A DNA stretch of 64,000 nt from JAICUY01 sp035708065 (GCA_035708065.1 DASSTC010000049.1:1-64000), one strand, 5' to 3'; counted from the stretch's first letter, positions 1 to 11,189 are shown. Numbers and translations: made by a program. The notes: generated from the letters alone by a model not told the origin.

Positions 1-147
1 CTGGCCATCCCGGTCGCCGCCGGCGTGCTGGCACCCATCGGCTTCATCCTGCCGATGAGCGTCGGAGCGGTGGCGATGAGCCTCTCGACGATCGTCGTGG
101 CGATCAACGCGCAGCTGCTGAGAGGCCTGCGGCTGCGCCCGGCGTAA
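1..147 (+). CDS. C-terminal end of a heavy-metal-translocating P1B-type ATPase (partial)
   Basis: The reading frame is open from the first base of the window to TAA at 145-147, giving 48 residues. The end resembles the last membrane helix pair of CopA/ZntA-type metal pumps: a hydrophobic AAGVL...GFILP segment, then a VGAVAMSLSTIVVAINAQLL helix and a short basic tail. P1B ATPases usually end with a very similar AAMxxSSxxVVxNAxRLR motif. The metal-binding and phosphorylation domains are outside the window, so metal specificity cannot be judged. The assignment rests on this short tail only. Confidence 0.6.
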   Translation: MAIPVAAGVLAPIGFILPMSVGAVAMSLSTIVVAINAQLLRGLRLRPA

Positions 148-176
148 CCGTGCCCGACGGTGGCATCGGCCGATGC

Positions 177-182
177 TAGAAT
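177..182 (+). promoter_or_regulatory. Probable -10 box of pyrG
   Basis: TAGAAT lies 30 nt before the pyrG ATG, next to the palindrome GCATCGGCCGATGC at 163-176. GGAGG at about 195-199 could be the ribosome-binding site, although its spacing to ATG 213 is long (13 nt). No good -35 element is visible. Confidence 0.4.
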
Positions 183-212
183 CGGAAAAACCCCGGAGGA
201 ATCACGATACCA

Positions 213-1912
<1,700 letters not shown>

Positions 1913-1916
<4 letters not shown>

Positions 1917-3490
1917 CCACCGCCGCCCGCGGTCGACGCCGGCGAGCGCCGGCGTTCGATCTCGATGCATACCAGCGTGAGCTCGAGACGTTCGGTTCCG
2001 CGCGTGGCGAGGCGCGCTACGCGGCGCTGACCGGCGGCCCGGCGCTCGTGACGGCGCCGCTCTACGAGCAGCACGCCTCTCTCTTCGGACGCGATGCCGT
2101 CGAGGCACTCACCAGGCTGCGCGACGGGGATGGCGCCGAAGCTCGGCAGGCGGCGGCGCTGCTGCCGTTCGCGGCCGAGGGCAACGTCGAGTCGCAGGTC
2201 GCCGAGCTGACGGACCGGATCGCCGCCGCCGAGGCGAGCGCGGTGGTCATCTGGCGCGGCGAGCGGATCGCCTACGCCACGGTTCCCTCACGCATTGCCG
2301 AGATCAGCGAGCGCTCGGAGCGCAACGCGCTCGACGCCAGCTACCGCGAGGCGGTCGAGGCGATCAACCCGTTGCGCGAGGAGCGGCTCGACGGGCTGCG
2401 CCGGGCATGGCAGGCGCTCGGCCATCCCGACCCGTTCGGTTTCGTGGCGTCAACGCAGGGAATCGATCTGCAGGCGATCAGCGGCCAGATGGACCGCTTC
2501 CTGGTCGAGTCCGAGACGCCGTACTTCGCCGCGCTGCGGCGCTTCCTGGCCGAGATCGACATCGAGCAAGGCGATGCCTCGATCGCCGACCTGTGGCACG
2601 TGCTGCGCGGCGTCGGCTGGGACGCCTGGTTCGCCGAGCGCCAGCTGCCCGCCGTCGTCGGCGAGACGCTGGGCAACATGGGCATCGACCTGGGCGCACA
2701 GTCGAACCTCCGCCTCGAGATGCAATCGGACGAGGGAGCGCCGTTCGCAGCGGCCGTGCCGGTCAGCGTGCCGGGTGACGTGCGCGTCGTGTTCCGCGCG
2801 GGCGGCGGCCACGCCGACTACCGCGCGCTCCTCGGCGCCGTCGGCCGGGCGGAAGCGGACGCCCATGCATCGACCGATGCGCCGGCCTCGTATCGGTATG
2901 CCGGCGATGACAGCGTCGGGGAGGCGTACGCCTGGATGTTCGGCAACCTCACCGTTGAGGCGGACTGGCTGGCCACCGAGCTGCGGATGTCGGAGGACGA
3001 GATCGTCAGCTGGCTCGACTTTGCCGCGTTCCGGATGCTGCACGACATGCGGCGCACCATCGCCAGCGTCTCGTACCAGCGGCGTTTGCACGGCCCCGGC
3101 GGCACGGCGCTGCATCGGGCCTACTACAGCGGCACGCTGAGCCTGTTGACCGGCGTGCGGCATCCCGAATCGAGCTACCTCGCCGACGTCCCGGAGCACC
3201 TCGGGGACGTCGGACGCTTCCGCGGCTGGTGCCTGGGGACCACCCTGGGCGACCGGCAGCGGCAGCAGCACGGCGCGAGCTGGTGGCGCAATCCGGCGGC
3301 CGTGGCCGAGCTCACCAGGGGCTGGAGGCGCGGTCGAGAGCTGAATGCGGACGCGCTGGTTGCGCATGTCGGGTATGATCGTCTGGATTGGCGACCGATC
3401 CTGCGTCAGATACGGACGCAACTCATCGGCGAGATGAGTGGATACGGCGGACCCAACATCACCACCCGCGCCGGCACCCGCAAGGTCTGA
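1913..3490 (+). CDS. Degenerate M3/M32-like metallopeptidase-fold protein, probably catalytically inactive
   Basis: This 525-residue, mainly helical protein has no confident functional name. The C-terminal half resembles M3-type oligopeptidases: an aromatic ESSYLADV stretch, then FRGWCLGTTLGDRQRQ, ASWWRNP and a closing GYDRLDWRPIL segment like the end of thermolysin-clan carboxypeptidases and oligopeptidases. The HExxH zinc helix is missing; the equivalent stretch appears to be GGGHADYRALLGAVGRAEAD, without the His-Glu pair. A non-peptidase role is therefore likely. The gene overlaps the end of pyrG by 4 nt and precedes rho by 53 nt. The start is ATG at the ATGA overlap. The family assignment is an inference from motif order. 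Confidence 0.5.
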
Positions 3491-3543
3491 TCACCTCCGA
3501 CCGAGGCGCACGCCCCGCGCATCACTAGGTTCCCGAGAGGTTC

Positions 3544-5022
3544 ATGAACGACGAAGCACGACCCCGCCGTGGTCGACCGCGACGCCGCTCCGATGGGAGC
3601 GGTGGCCAGCGCCGGCAGTCGACGGCACGCGCCACCTATCCGCGGCGCCGTAGCGAATACGGGGCCGGGCAGTACTCCTCGATCTACGCCGGTCCGTTCC
3701 CGACCGACGAGGACGGCGAAGACCAGGGGCTGAGCCTCGCTGCACTCCAGTCGAAGCCAATCGAGGAGCTGCGCGAGCTCGCCGGCGAGCACGGCATCGA
3801 GAACGCCGACGACCTGGAGCACTCGGACCTCGTGCTGAAGCTGCTCGACGTCGTGCCGCTCGCGCCGCCGAAGTCCGAGCAGAACGGCCAGCCTCAGCAG
3901 CCCGGCCTGGCCGAGGGCGTCCTCGAGATCGTCGACGAGGGGTTCGGCTTCCTGCGACGCCACGGCGTCATGCCGTCGCACGACGACATCTACGTCAGCT
4001 CCAGCCAGGTCCGCCGCTTCGGCCTGCGCACCGGTGACAAGGTCACCGGCCAGACGCGGCCGCCGAAGGACCAGGAGAAGTACTGGGGGCTGCTGCGCGT
4101 CGACACCGTCAATGGCGTCGAGCCCGAGGTCGCCAAGCGGCGACCCTACTTCGACACCCTGGTTCCGGTCTTCCCGGACCAGATGTTCGACCTCGAGACC
4201 GACCAGAAGAACCTGACCCAGCGGCTCGTCAACCTCATCGCACCGATCGGCATGGGACAGCGTGGCCTGATCCTGTCGCCGGCCAAGGCCGGCAAGACGA
4301 CCGTTCTCAAGCAGATCGCCCACGGCATCACCGAGAACTATCCCGAAGCCCTCCTCATGGTCGCGCTCATCGGCGAGCGCCCCGAGGAGGTCACCGACAT
4401 GCAGCGCAGCGTGAAGGGCGAGATCTACGCGTCGACCTTCGACGAGCCGACCGAGAACCATACCCGCGTCGCCGAGATGACCCTCGAGATCGCCAAGCGG
4501 CAGGTCGAGACGGGCCGCGACGTGGTGATCCTGCTCGACTCGATCACTCGCCTTGCACGCGCCTACAACCTCGCCCTGCCGGCATCCGGCAAGACACTGT
4601 CCGGCGGTGTCGACCCGGTCGCGCTCTATCCGCCGAAGCGCTTCTTCGGCGCGGCGCGCAACATCGAGCACGGCGGCTCGCTGACGATCATCGCCACCTG
4701 CCTGGTCGACACCGGCTCGCGGATGGACGACGTGATCTACGAGGAGTTCAAGGGTACCGGCAACATGGAGCTCGCCCTCGACCGCAAGCTCAGCGAGAAG
4801 CGCATCTTCCCCGCGATCGACGTCCTGCGCTCCGGTACCCGCCGCGAGGAGCTGCTGCTCGACGAGAACACCCTGAAGATGGTGTGGACCATGCGCCGCA
4901 TGCTCTCCGCGGTCGGCCCGAACGAAGGGATCGAGCTGCTCATGCAGCGCCTGGGCAAGACGAAGAACAACGCCGAGTTCCTCGTCTCGCTGACCAAGTC
5001 CGTCGAGGCCTCCGAGCGCTAG
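3544..5022 (+). CDS. rho: Transcription termination factor Rho
   Basis: Rho is a hexameric RNA-dependent ATPase that ends transcription of untranslated RNA. The 492 residues comprise a basic, Arg-rich N-terminal extension (about 1-55), a Rho-N helical domain (about 65-110), a cold-shock-like RNA-binding domain containing EGVLEIVDEGFGFLR (about 120-195), and the RecA-like ATPase domain. Walker A is SPAKAGKTT near residue 244 and Walker B is VVILLDS near 327. The Q-loop and R-loop region is present in KRFFGAARNIEHGGSLT. ATG 3544 is preceded by GAGAGG. The basic extension resembles that of high-GC Gram-positive Rho proteins. Confidence 0.96.
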   Translation: MNDEARPRRGRPRRRSDGSGGQRRQSTARATYPRRRSEYGAGQYSSIYAGPFPTDEDGEDQGLSLAALQSKPIEELRELAGEHGIENADDLEHSDLVLKLLDVVPLAPPKSEQNGQPQQPGLAEGVLEIVDEGFGFLRRHGVMPSHDDIYVSSSQVRRFGLRTGDKVTGQTRPPKDQEKYWGLLRVDTVNGVEPEVAKRRPYFDTLVPVFPDQMFDLETDQKNLTQRLVNLIAPIGMGQRGLILSPAKAGKTTVLKQIAHGITENYPEALLMVALIGERPEEVTDMQRSVKGEIYASTFDEPTENHTRVAEMTLEIAKRQVETGRDVVILLDSITRLARAYNLALPASGKTLSGGVDPVALYPPKRFFGAARNIEHGGSLTIIATCLVDTGSRMDDVIYEEFKGTGNMELALDRKLSEKRIFPAIDVLRSGTRREELLLDENTLKMVWTMRRMLSAVGPNEGIELLMQRLGKTKNNAEFLVSLTKSVEASER

Positions 5023-5029
5023 CTCGTTC

Positions 5030-6421
5030 GTGTCCCTTTCGCGCGGGCGTTTCCTCGTCCCCCTCCTGGTGCTGGCGCTGACCGCCTGCGGCAGCCAGCC
5101 GTCGCCGTCCCCGGTCGTCTCTCCTCCCGGACAGACCGATGCGTCGCCTGCGGCGCCGAGCAGCGCGCCGCCTTCGGGCGGCGTCATCGGTGCCCCCGGC
5201 TCGTCGAGCGAGATCTACGCGCCGAACCCGAAGGCGATCACCGTCGCCATCGATCCGGGCCACGGTGGCTGCCTGGACTGGGGTGTCCCCGATCCGTCGA
5301 AGCGCGGGACGGCGTACTCCGAGAAGGCGATGACCCTGGGCATCGGCCTGGCGCTCCGCGACATGCTCGAGGCGCAGGGGATCACCGTGGTGATGACCCG
5401 CGACGGCGACGTGGCCCTGGCCGGTGATGACTACCCGCAGCTCGGCTGCAGCGGGCCCGCCTGGCGCGACGTCGACGGCGACGGCCAGGCCGGCTTCGAG
5501 GAGAGCGGCCGGGTTCGAACCCGCGACGAGCTCCAGGCGCGGATCGACGTCGCGAACCTGGCTCGCGCCGACGTGCTGGTCAGCATTCACATCAACTCGC
5601 CGACCCAGGACGGCGTGCCCGTCAGGATCGCGTTCAGCGAGACGTACTACGACGACGAGACGCCGTGGGGCGTCGAGCGCACGAAGCGTCTGGCCGAGGA
5701 CGTCCAGTCGGGCGTTGCGCGCGCGTTGACGGGCGTGGACTACGACCGCCAGGATCGGGGCGTCGAGGCGCGTGCCTTTTACCTCATCGCGCGGCAATGG
5801 GCCGCCGGCGACACCTGCCAGACGCCGGGCGACACGTGGTGCTCGCCACACCGCGGGCTGCAGACCCCGGGGGTGCTCAGCGAGGTCGGCTCGATCAGCC
5901 TGCCTGCCGAGCAGGACCTGCTTGTCACGGAGCCTGGCCAGCTGATGGTCGCCTCGGGGATCACCAAGGCGCTGGCGAGCTATTTCGCCGACCGGCCGCT
6001 GGCGGTGCGCTACGACGCGCTGCTGCCCGGCGGCGAGGCGGGCGTGCGCCCGGCTGAGGTCCCCGGCGACGGCGCGCCGTTCGTGGCGACCGCGCTCCCT
6101 GCCGAGGCTGTCGCGGACGGCGTCGCCACCATTCCGATGCGGCTGACGAACACCGGCACCGCCGCCTGGCCGGCCGGCCTGCGACTGCTCGCCGGCTGGC
6201 AGGCGAGCGACGCGCCGTATCTCGCCGCTGCGCCATCGCAGCTCGAGCCGCTCGACGTCGACGTGCCGGCGCTCGCGCCCGGGGAGTCGGTCGAGGTCAC
6301 CGCCTCGCTGCCGATTCCGGGCGTCGCCGGACGACAGCTGGCCTGGATCACGCTCGCCGGCGACCACCCGTTCACCGACGACGGATCACCGGCCCTGCAG
6401 CTGGCTCGCGAGGAACGTTGA
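5030..6421 (+). CDS. N-acetylmuramoyl-L-alanine amidase lipoprotein (Amidase_3)
   Basis: Predicted to cleave the amide bond between MurNAc and the stem peptide of peptidoglycan, outside the membrane. The 463-residue protein starts with GTG 5030 and has a lipoprotein signal with lipobox LTAC (Cys 20) followed by a Pro/Ser linker. The Amidase_3 domain (about 62-325) shows the zinc ligands His in IDPGHGG, Glu in YSEKAM and His in SIHINS, and the catalytic Glu in LSEVGSI. The last 120 residues form a beta-sandwich with the MRLTNTGTAAWPAGL pattern seen in next-to-BRCA1-type Ig-like domains. It lies 7 nt downstream of rho and is followed 129 nt later by an M23 endopeptidase. Confidence 0.88.
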   Translation: MSLSRGRFLVPLLVLALTACGSQPSPSPVVSPPGQTDASPAAPSSAPPSGGVIGAPGSSSEIYAPNPKAITVAIDPGHGGCLDWGVPDPSKRGTAYSEKAMTLGIGLALRDMLEAQGITVVMTRDGDVALAGDDYPQLGCSGPAWRDVDGDGQAGFEESGRVRTRDELQARIDVANLARADVLVSIHINSPTQDGVPVRIAFSETYYDDETPWGVERTKRLAEDVQSGVARALTGVDYDRQDRGVEARAFYLIARQWAAGDTCQTPGDTWCSPHRGLQTPGVLSEVGSISLPAEQDLLVTEPGQLMVASGITKALASYFADRPLAVRYDALLPGGEAGVRPAEVPGDGAPFVATALPAEAVADGVATIPMRLTNTGTAAWPAGLRLLAGWQASDAPYLAAAPSQLEPLDVDVPALAPGESVEVTASLPIPGVAGRQLAWITLAGDHPFTDDGSPALQLAREER

Positions 6422-6550
6422 CCCGACCTCGTTAGCACTGCTACCATCGGCTCGCGCGACCTTGGCCGGCGATTTCATCGCTTCCGGCTCCGGGGATGAG
6501 CGAGGTCGAGCAACCGAGAACCACCGCGTGCATCGCCTCGGAGCTTCGTA

Positions 6551-7309
6551 TTGCCCGACCTGCGACAACCGCTTCGCCGCGTCACCGGATCACGCCTGCT
6601 GGCGCGCACGACCGCGCATCTGCTCGTGATCGGGCTGCTCGTCGCCAGCTCGGCGTTCGCCTTCGTTTCCGCGCAGACCTCCGACATCCCGCCTGACGAT
6701 GGCTTCCGCGACGTCGCCTTCGCCATCGTCGGTCAGGCGCGTGGCGCCGACATCGACAACGGAGTCGAGCAGAGCGCGATCTACAACCTCCAGGCCGATC
6801 CGCTCCACAACGACCCGATGCTCTCGCGGAAGTCCGGACCCACTCAGCCGCCGACGCCAGCCGCGACGCCGGTCAAGCCACCCCCCGCATCGCCCGAGCC
6901 GCCGAAGGCTGGCGCTGCGACGCAGCTCGGGATCGCGACCGCGTCGCGCAGCGGACGCCTGCTGTGGCCCGTGCCAGGCGGGGTGATCACCCAGTACTAC
7001 CATGCCGGACACCTGGCCCTCGACATCGCCGCGCCGTACGGAACGCGCGTGAACGCCGCGGATGGCGGCGTGGTGGTCTGGGCCGGCTGGCGCAACAACG
7101 GTGGTGGCTACGTCGTGCAGATCGACCACGGCAACGGCCTGCAGACCGCCTACAACCATCTCAGCGCGATCTGGGTCCGGGTCGGCCAGCAGGTCGCGCG
7201 CGGCCAGGGCATTGCGGCGGTCGGCTGCACCGGCGACTGCACGGGCCCGCACTGTCACTTCGAGGTCATCGTCGGCGGCGTCTTCGTCAACCCGCTGCGC
7301 TACCTCTGA
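6551..7309 (+). CDS. M23-family (LytM) peptidoglycan endopeptidase
   Basis: A 252-residue secreted or membrane-anchored peptidase that cuts peptidoglycan cross-bridges. An N-terminal hydrophobic segment (LLVIGLLVASSAFAFVSA) is a signal peptide or anchor. A Pro-rich linker spans about residues 95-125. The M23 domain follows, with zinc-binding HLALD (HxxxD type) and HCHFEV (HxH), so the catalytic set looks complete. The start is TTG 6551; no ATG or GTG gives the whole signal peptide, so the true start is somewhat uncertain. The 129 nt before it (6422-6550) hold no gene or obvious structure. Confidence 0.85.
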   Translation: MPDLRQPLRRVTGSRLLARTTAHLLVIGLLVASSAFAFVSAQTSDIPPDDGFRDVAFAIVGQARGADIDNGVEQSAIYNLQADPLHNDPMLSRKSGPTQPPTPAATPVKPPPASPEPPKAGAATQLGIATASRSGRLLWPVPGGVITQYYHAGHLALDIAAPYGTRVNAADGGVVVWAGWRNNGGGYVVQIDHGNGLQTAYNHLSAIWVRVGQQVARGQGIAAVGCTGDCTGPHCHFEVIVGGVFVNPLRYL

Positions 7310-7332
7310 CCGGCAACTGAGCGCCCGCGGGC

Positions 7333-7345
7333 TATCCTGCCGGGC
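7333..7345 (+). promoter_or_regulatory. Leaderless -10 element of obgE
   Basis: TATCCT at 7333-7338 is followed by 7 nt and then the ATG of obgE, with no Shine-Dalgarno sequence in between. Transcription would start at or next to the start codon. Confidence 0.45.
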
Positions 7346-8623
7346 ATGTTCGCCGACCACGTCCGCATCTTCGTTGCAGCCGGTGACGGTGGCGACGGTT
7401 CTGCGTCGTTCCGTCGCGAGGCGCACGTCCCCCGTGGCGGCCCGGACGGCGGCGACGGTGGCCGCGGCGGTGACGTCGTGCTGCTGGCCGCCGCGGGCAT
7501 GACGACGCTCGGCGACTACCGTCGGGCTCGTCACTTCCGTGCGAAGCCCGGCGGCAACGGCGGGCGCCGGCGATCGCATGGCCGCAACGCAGCCACTGTG
7601 GAGCTACGCGTTCCGCCCGGCACCGTGGTCCGCACCTCGCCCGACGGCGAGTGGCTGGGCGAGCTGCTGGAGCCGGGGGATAGGCTGGTGGTCGCACGCG
7701 GCGGCCGCGGCGGCCGCGGAAACGTCCATTTCGCCAGCTCCACCCACCAGGCGCCGAAGCACGCCGAGAAGGGCGATCCCGGCGAGGAGCGCTGGATCGA
7801 TCTCGAGCTGAAGCTCATCGCCGACATCGGGCTGGTCGGGCAGCCGAACGCCGGCAAGTCGACGTTGCTGGCGGCATTGACCGCCGCGACGCCGCGGATC
7901 GGCAACTATCCGTTCACCACGACCAGCCCGAACCTCGGCGTGGTGGAGCTCCCCAACGAGCGCATGGCGGTCATCGCCGACGTGCCGGGACTGATCGAGG
8001 GCGCGCACGAGGGCCAGGGGCTCGGCCACGAATTCTTGCGGCACGTCGAGCGCACCAGAGTGCTGGTCGGCGTCGTCGACGGCGCGGCGGCGGATCCGAT
8101 CGCCGAGTGGCAGGTCGTCGCCGACGAGCTGCGGCTGCACGACGCGACGCTTCTCGACCGCCCGATGCCGATCGTTGTCACCAAGCTCGACGTGCCCGCG
8201 GTCGCCGAGCGCTGGCCCGGCCTGCGCGCCGGGCTCACCCACGACGGCCAGGTGCCGATCGGCGTGTCGTCGCACGATGGCACGGGCCTCGACGAGCTGC
8301 GGCTCGCGCTTGCCGAGGCGCTCACCGATGCCGACGAGCGCGAGCGCGAGGAGGTCGAGCGCGGCGAGCTGCTGGTGCATCGGTTCGATCCGCTCGAGGA
8401 GGGCTGGGAGGTCGTCGCCGAAGCCGACGGCCTGCGTGTGCGCGGCCGGCGCGTCGAAGAGGCCGCCAACCGCACGAACTTCGACAACGAGGAGTCGCGC
8501 GAGCGCTTCCAGCGACTGCTCGAGCGGCTCGGGATCGAGCCGGAGCTTCGCCGCATGGGAGCCGGGGACGGGATGACCGTGCGGATCGGTCGCGCCGAGC
8601 TCGAATGGGGCGAGGACGAGTGA
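7346..8623 (+). CDS. obgE: Obg-family GTPase
   Basis: Ribosome-associated GTPase needed for 50S maturation and stringent control. The 425 residues contain the glycine-rich Obg fold (about 1-158, with repeated GGxGG runs), a G domain with P-loop GQPNAGKST, switch motif DVPGLIEGAHEGQGLG and specificity motif TKLD, and a C-terminal OCT domain (about 350-418). The gene is followed by nadD (overlapping GTGA) and rsfS. This obgE-nadD-rsfS order is common in Gram-positive bacteria and links ribosome assembly with NAD synthesis. Its own promoter appears leaderless. Confidence 0.96.
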   Translation: MFADHVRIFVAAGDGGDGSASFRREAHVPRGGPDGGDGGRGGDVVLLAAAGMTTLGDYRRARHFRAKPGGNGGRRRSHGRNAATVELRVPPGTVVRTSPDGEWLGELLEPGDRLVVARGGRGGRGNVHFASSTHQAPKHAEKGDPGEERWIDLELKLIADIGLVGQPNAGKSTLLAALTAATPRIGNYPFTTTSPNLGVVELPNERMAVIADVPGLIEGAHEGQGLGHEFLRHVERTRVLVGVVDGAAADPIAEWQVVADELRLHDATLLDRPMPIVVTKLDVPAVAERWPGLRAGLTHDGQVPIGVSSHDGTGLDELRLALAEALTDADEREREEVERGELLVHRFDPLEEGWEVVAEADGLRVRGRRVEEAANRTNFDNEESRERFQRLLERLGIEPELRRMGAGDGMTVRIGRAELEWGEDE

Positions 8624-9369
8624 GCCCCTCGAGCGTGCTGCTGGCGCCGGCGCGGGGGCCGGCCGCGGCCACGCCGCGACGGCACGGAACCACGAAAGCA
8701 TCGTCGGCACGCGAGAGCGTGGTTGTCGACAGTAGGCGCATCGGTATCCTCGGCGGCACCTTCGACCCTCCGCACGTCGGGCACCTGTGGCTGGCCAGCT
8801 TGGCCGCCGACGCGATGCGGCTCGACCGCGTGCTGTTCATGCCGGCCGCGCAGCCGCCGCACAAGCGCCGCCGCAAGATGAGCAGCGCGACCGATCGGCT
8901 GTTGATGACGCGGGTCGCGATCGGCCACGATCCGCTCTTCGAGCTGTCGGCGATCGAGATGGAGCGGCCCGGGCCGTCGTTCACCATCGACAGCGTCCGT
9001 CAGCTGCTGTCCGACTACGGCGGCGAGGCGCAGCTGTTCCTGGTCATGGCCGCCGACTCGCTCGAGCAGATCGACACCTGGCGCCAGCCGGACGAGCTGC
9101 TGGAGCTCATCGAGTGGATCGTCGGTCCGCGGCCGGGCGCGACGCTGCCGGACCGCGACTTTCTGGCCGCGCGCTTCGGCGCGCGTGCCGAGCGGATCCA
9201 TCTGCTCGACGGGCCGTCGCTCGACGTCAGCTCGTCGGAGATCCGCCGGCGGGTGGCGGCCGGTCGGGTCATCCGCTACCTTGTGCCACGTTCGGTCGAG
9301 GAGTTGATCGTCGACCGTGGCCTGTACCGTGCATCGGGCAGCCGGCAACCCACCGCGCAGAGGAGCTGA
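8620..9369 (+). CDS. nadD: Nicotinate-nucleotide adenylyltransferase
   Basis: Transfers AMP to nicotinate mononucleotide to give deamido-NAD. The nucleotidyltransferase signature GILGGTFDPPHVGHL is followed by PPHKRRRKMS, and the C-terminal SSSEIRRR (ISxTxxR-like) motif is present. GTG 8620 overlaps the obgE stop and has a GGGGCGAGG ribosome-binding site, giving 249 residues. GTG 8719 would give 216 residues, closer to the family norm of about 200, and would remove a 33-residue low-complexity extension. I list the coupled start but consider both possible. Confidence 0.92.
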   Translation: MSPSSVLLAPARGPAAATPRRHGTTKASSARESVVVDSRRIGILGGTFDPPHVGHLWLASLAADAMRLDRVLFMPAAQPPHKRRRKMSSATDRLLMTRVAIGHDPLFELSAIEMERPGPSFTIDSVRQLLSDYGGEAQLFLVMAADSLEQIDTWRQPDELLELIEWIVGPRPGATLPDRDFLAARFGARAERIHLLDGPSLDVSSSEIRRRVAAGRVIRYLVPRSVEELIVDRGLYRASGSRQPTAQRS

Positions 9370-9402
9370 ATCATCGAGGACCGGATCGTCGAACGCGAAC
9401 CG

Positions 9403-9747
9403 ATGGAGCCCGGCGAGCTTGCGCATCGGATCGTGGATCTCGCCTCGGATAAGAAGGGCGTCGACATCGTCATGCTGCGCACCGCCGAGCTGACGACCAT
9501 GGCCGACTACTTCGTGATCTGCTCCGGACGCAGCGATCGCCAGGTCCAGGCACTCGCCGGCGCCATCGTCGACACGCTGCGAGAGGAGGGCGTGCGGCCC
9601 ATCGGCGTCGAGGGCCAGTCGTCGTCACGCTGGATCCTGGTCGACTACGGCAGCGTGATCGTGCACGTCTTCGCCCCGGAAGAGCGCGCCTACTACGGGC
9701 TCGAGCGCCTGTGGAGCAACGCCGCGCAGGTCGTCCGCGTGGTCTAG
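9403..9747 (+). CDS. rsfS: Ribosomal silencing factor RsfS
   Basis: A small (114 residues) RsfS/Iojap protein that binds ribosomal protein uL14 and blocks joining of the subunits in stationary phase or starvation. The core VDIVMLRTAELTTMADYFVI, the GRSDRQVQALAG helix and the WILVDYGSVIVHVFAPEERAYY motif are typical. It follows nadD by 33 nt in the obgE operon. The frame is open back to the nadD stop but only ATG 9403 is a normal start. Confidence 0.93.
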   Translation: MEPGELAHRIVDLASDKKGVDIVMLRTAELTTMADYFVICSGRSDRQVQALAGAIVDTLREEGVRPIGVEGQSSSRWILVDYGSVIVHVFAPEERAYYGLERLWSNAAQVVRVV

Positions 9748-9796
9748 TACCGCCCCGGTACTACCCGGTACTGCACCGGTGCTCCTATTGAGGCCG

Positions 9797-10144
9797 ATGC
9801 GCGGCGCACCCATCCTGCCGGCCATGTCCCGGCACACGCGCGCGCCGCGCCGCACCGATCGTCGCAACGAGTCCTGCCGCTTCTGCGGCGGCGAGCTGCT
9901 GGCCAGCGTGTTCGACACCGTCTTCCGCAGCGAGGGCAATGCGGCGGGCTCGATTGCCGTCGCGGACCAGCCGGAGAGCGGACCGGGCGACGAGCGCCTC
10001 TTCTTCGCGATTCCCGGCGCCCTGTGCGTGCCGTGCCGGCAGCTCTACGTCGACCAGCAGCTCATCGGCATCCTCGGCCTCGGCGACGCCCGCTGCACGT
10101 TCGCCATCGAGAGCGACCGGGTGCTGCGCGCCGGCGCCGTCTGA
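9797..10144 (+). CDS. Small zinc-ribbon-like protein of unknown function
   Basis: About 115 residues with two CxxC pairs, CRFCGG (near residue 32) and CVPC (near residue 79), probably binding one zinc ion. I recognise no family. ATG 9797 lies 7 nt after a possible -10 (CCTATT), which would make it leaderless; ATG 9824 is an alternative. The gene lies between rsfS and the convergent holA. The 49 nt before it carry the short direct repeat CCGGTACT (CCCCGGTACT, CCCGGTACT), with a near copy CACCGGTGCT. Confidence 0.55.
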   Translation: MRGAPILPAMSRHTRAPRRTDRRNESCRFCGGELLASVFDTVFRSEGNAAGSIAVADQPESGPGDERLFFAIPGALCVPCRQLYVDQQLIGILGLGDARCTFAIESDRVLRAGAV

Positions 10145-10160
10145 CCTCCGGGCTTCGTCG

Positions 10161-11189
10161 TCAACCCTTGCGGGCGCCGAGCAGGTGCTCGCCGAGCCAG
10201 GCGCTCAGCGCCGGCGCCGGCTCCATCGCGTTGGACTTGATCGCCAGGTCCGCCTCAAACAGCCCGTCCAGCATCCCCTCCAGCTCCTCGTTCGAGTAAC
10301 GCTTCGCCGCGTCGACGAGGCGTTCCGCGACCCGCGCATTGCCGCGCCCGATCCGCTTCGCCATCTCGCTCGCCGGCGTCCTGCGCGCCGCGAGGTCGCG
10401 CGCCGCGAGCAGGTCGGCGACCCGTCCCTCGAGTGAGGCGAGGATGCGCAGTGCCGGCTGGCCCTCGTCGAGCGCTCGCTGCAGGGCACGGGCCGCCGCC
10501 GCCGGTTCGCGGCGGTCGATCGCATTGCTGATGGCGAAGACCGATGCCGGACGCGTGTCGGGCGTCAGTGCCTCCACGTCGGCCGCGCCGATCGCCCGCT
10601 CGCCGGCGTAGGTCGCCAGCTTGCGCAGCTCGCTGTCGGCGACACGGGTCTGCTCGCCGCGCTCGATATCCGACTCCCACACCGCGCCGCCGATCCGTTC
10701 GGCGAGCAGCGCGGCGGCGCGCGGCTCGATCTCGACGCCCATCGCTTTGGCATGCCCGCGGATCCAGCCGCCGAGCTCATTGCGGCGCGGCGCGTTGCGC
10801 TCGAGGACCAATCCGCCGCGCGCCATCACCGCGTCGCCGAGCCGCTTCAGCAGCGCCGGCGGCCGGCCGACATCGCGCGACGGGCGCTCCTCGACGAGCG
10901 CCAGCGCCGCCCCGTCGGGCAGCTGCTCGACGAGCGCCAGGAGGCGGTCGGTGGCACTCGTCGATCGACCGGCGGCACGCAGCGGCTGGCGCAGCACCGC
11001 GAGGTGTGCGCCGAACATGCCGACGGATGCGGCGGCGACCCCCGCGCGGTCGATGGCCGCCTCGTCCGGCATGCGCTCGGCGACGACCTCCTCGTGGTCG
11101 TCGGCGCCAATCCGCCGGGCGAACGTCGCAACCTCGCCCGCCAGCGCGAAGCTGTCGTCTCCGTGGACCAGCAGGAGCTCGACGCTCAC
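10161..11189 (-). CDS. holA: DNA polymerase III delta subunit
   Basis: The delta subunit opens the beta sliding clamp in the clamp-loader complex. The 342 residues begin with LLVHGDDSFALAGEV, the usual HolA start (Y/VHGxDxFL). The C-terminal LSAWLGEHLLGARKG region and helical-bundle spacing fit the family length (about 330-340). The gene is last in a minus-strand unit after comEA, comEC and an HD-domain protein. Its ATG overlaps the stop of the HD gene by 4 nt. HolA next to comEC-comEA is a common Gram-positive arrangement, which supports the call despite weak sequence conservation. Confidence 0.88.
   Translation of the reverse strand: MSVELLLVHGDDSFALAGEVATFARRIGADDHEEVVAERMPDEAAIDRAGVAAASVGMFGAHLAVLRQPLRAAGRSTSATDRLLALVEQLPDGAALALVEERPSRDVGRPPALLKRLGDAVMARGGLVLERNAPRRNELGGWIRGHAKAMGVEIEPRAAALLAERIGGAVWESDIERGEQTRVADSELRKLATYAGERAIGAADVEALTPDTRPASVFAISNAIDRREPAAAARALQRALDEGQPALRILASLEGRVADLLAARDLAARRTPASEMAKRIGRGNARVAERLVDAAKRYSNEELEGMLDGLFEADLAIKSNAMEPAPALSAWLGEHLLGARKG

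Noticed and set aside
163..176. Palindrome GCATCGGCCGATGC shared by the pyrG promoter region and the TauE start (32299-32312)
   Set aside because: Considered as a shared operator, but at TauE it arises from the -10 box TAGCAT plus the start codon; two copies are too few to claim a regulator.
3406..5187. 593-codon open frame on the minus strand antisense to rho
   Set aside because: Exactly covers rho in the complementary frame; composition is the usual high-GC shadow (Asp/Leu/Gly/Arg-rich) with no domain motif.
5510..5525. Sequence GGGTTCGAACCCGCG resembling a tRNA T arm
   Set aside because: Lies inside the amidase coding sequence; no acceptor or anticodon stem can be built around it.
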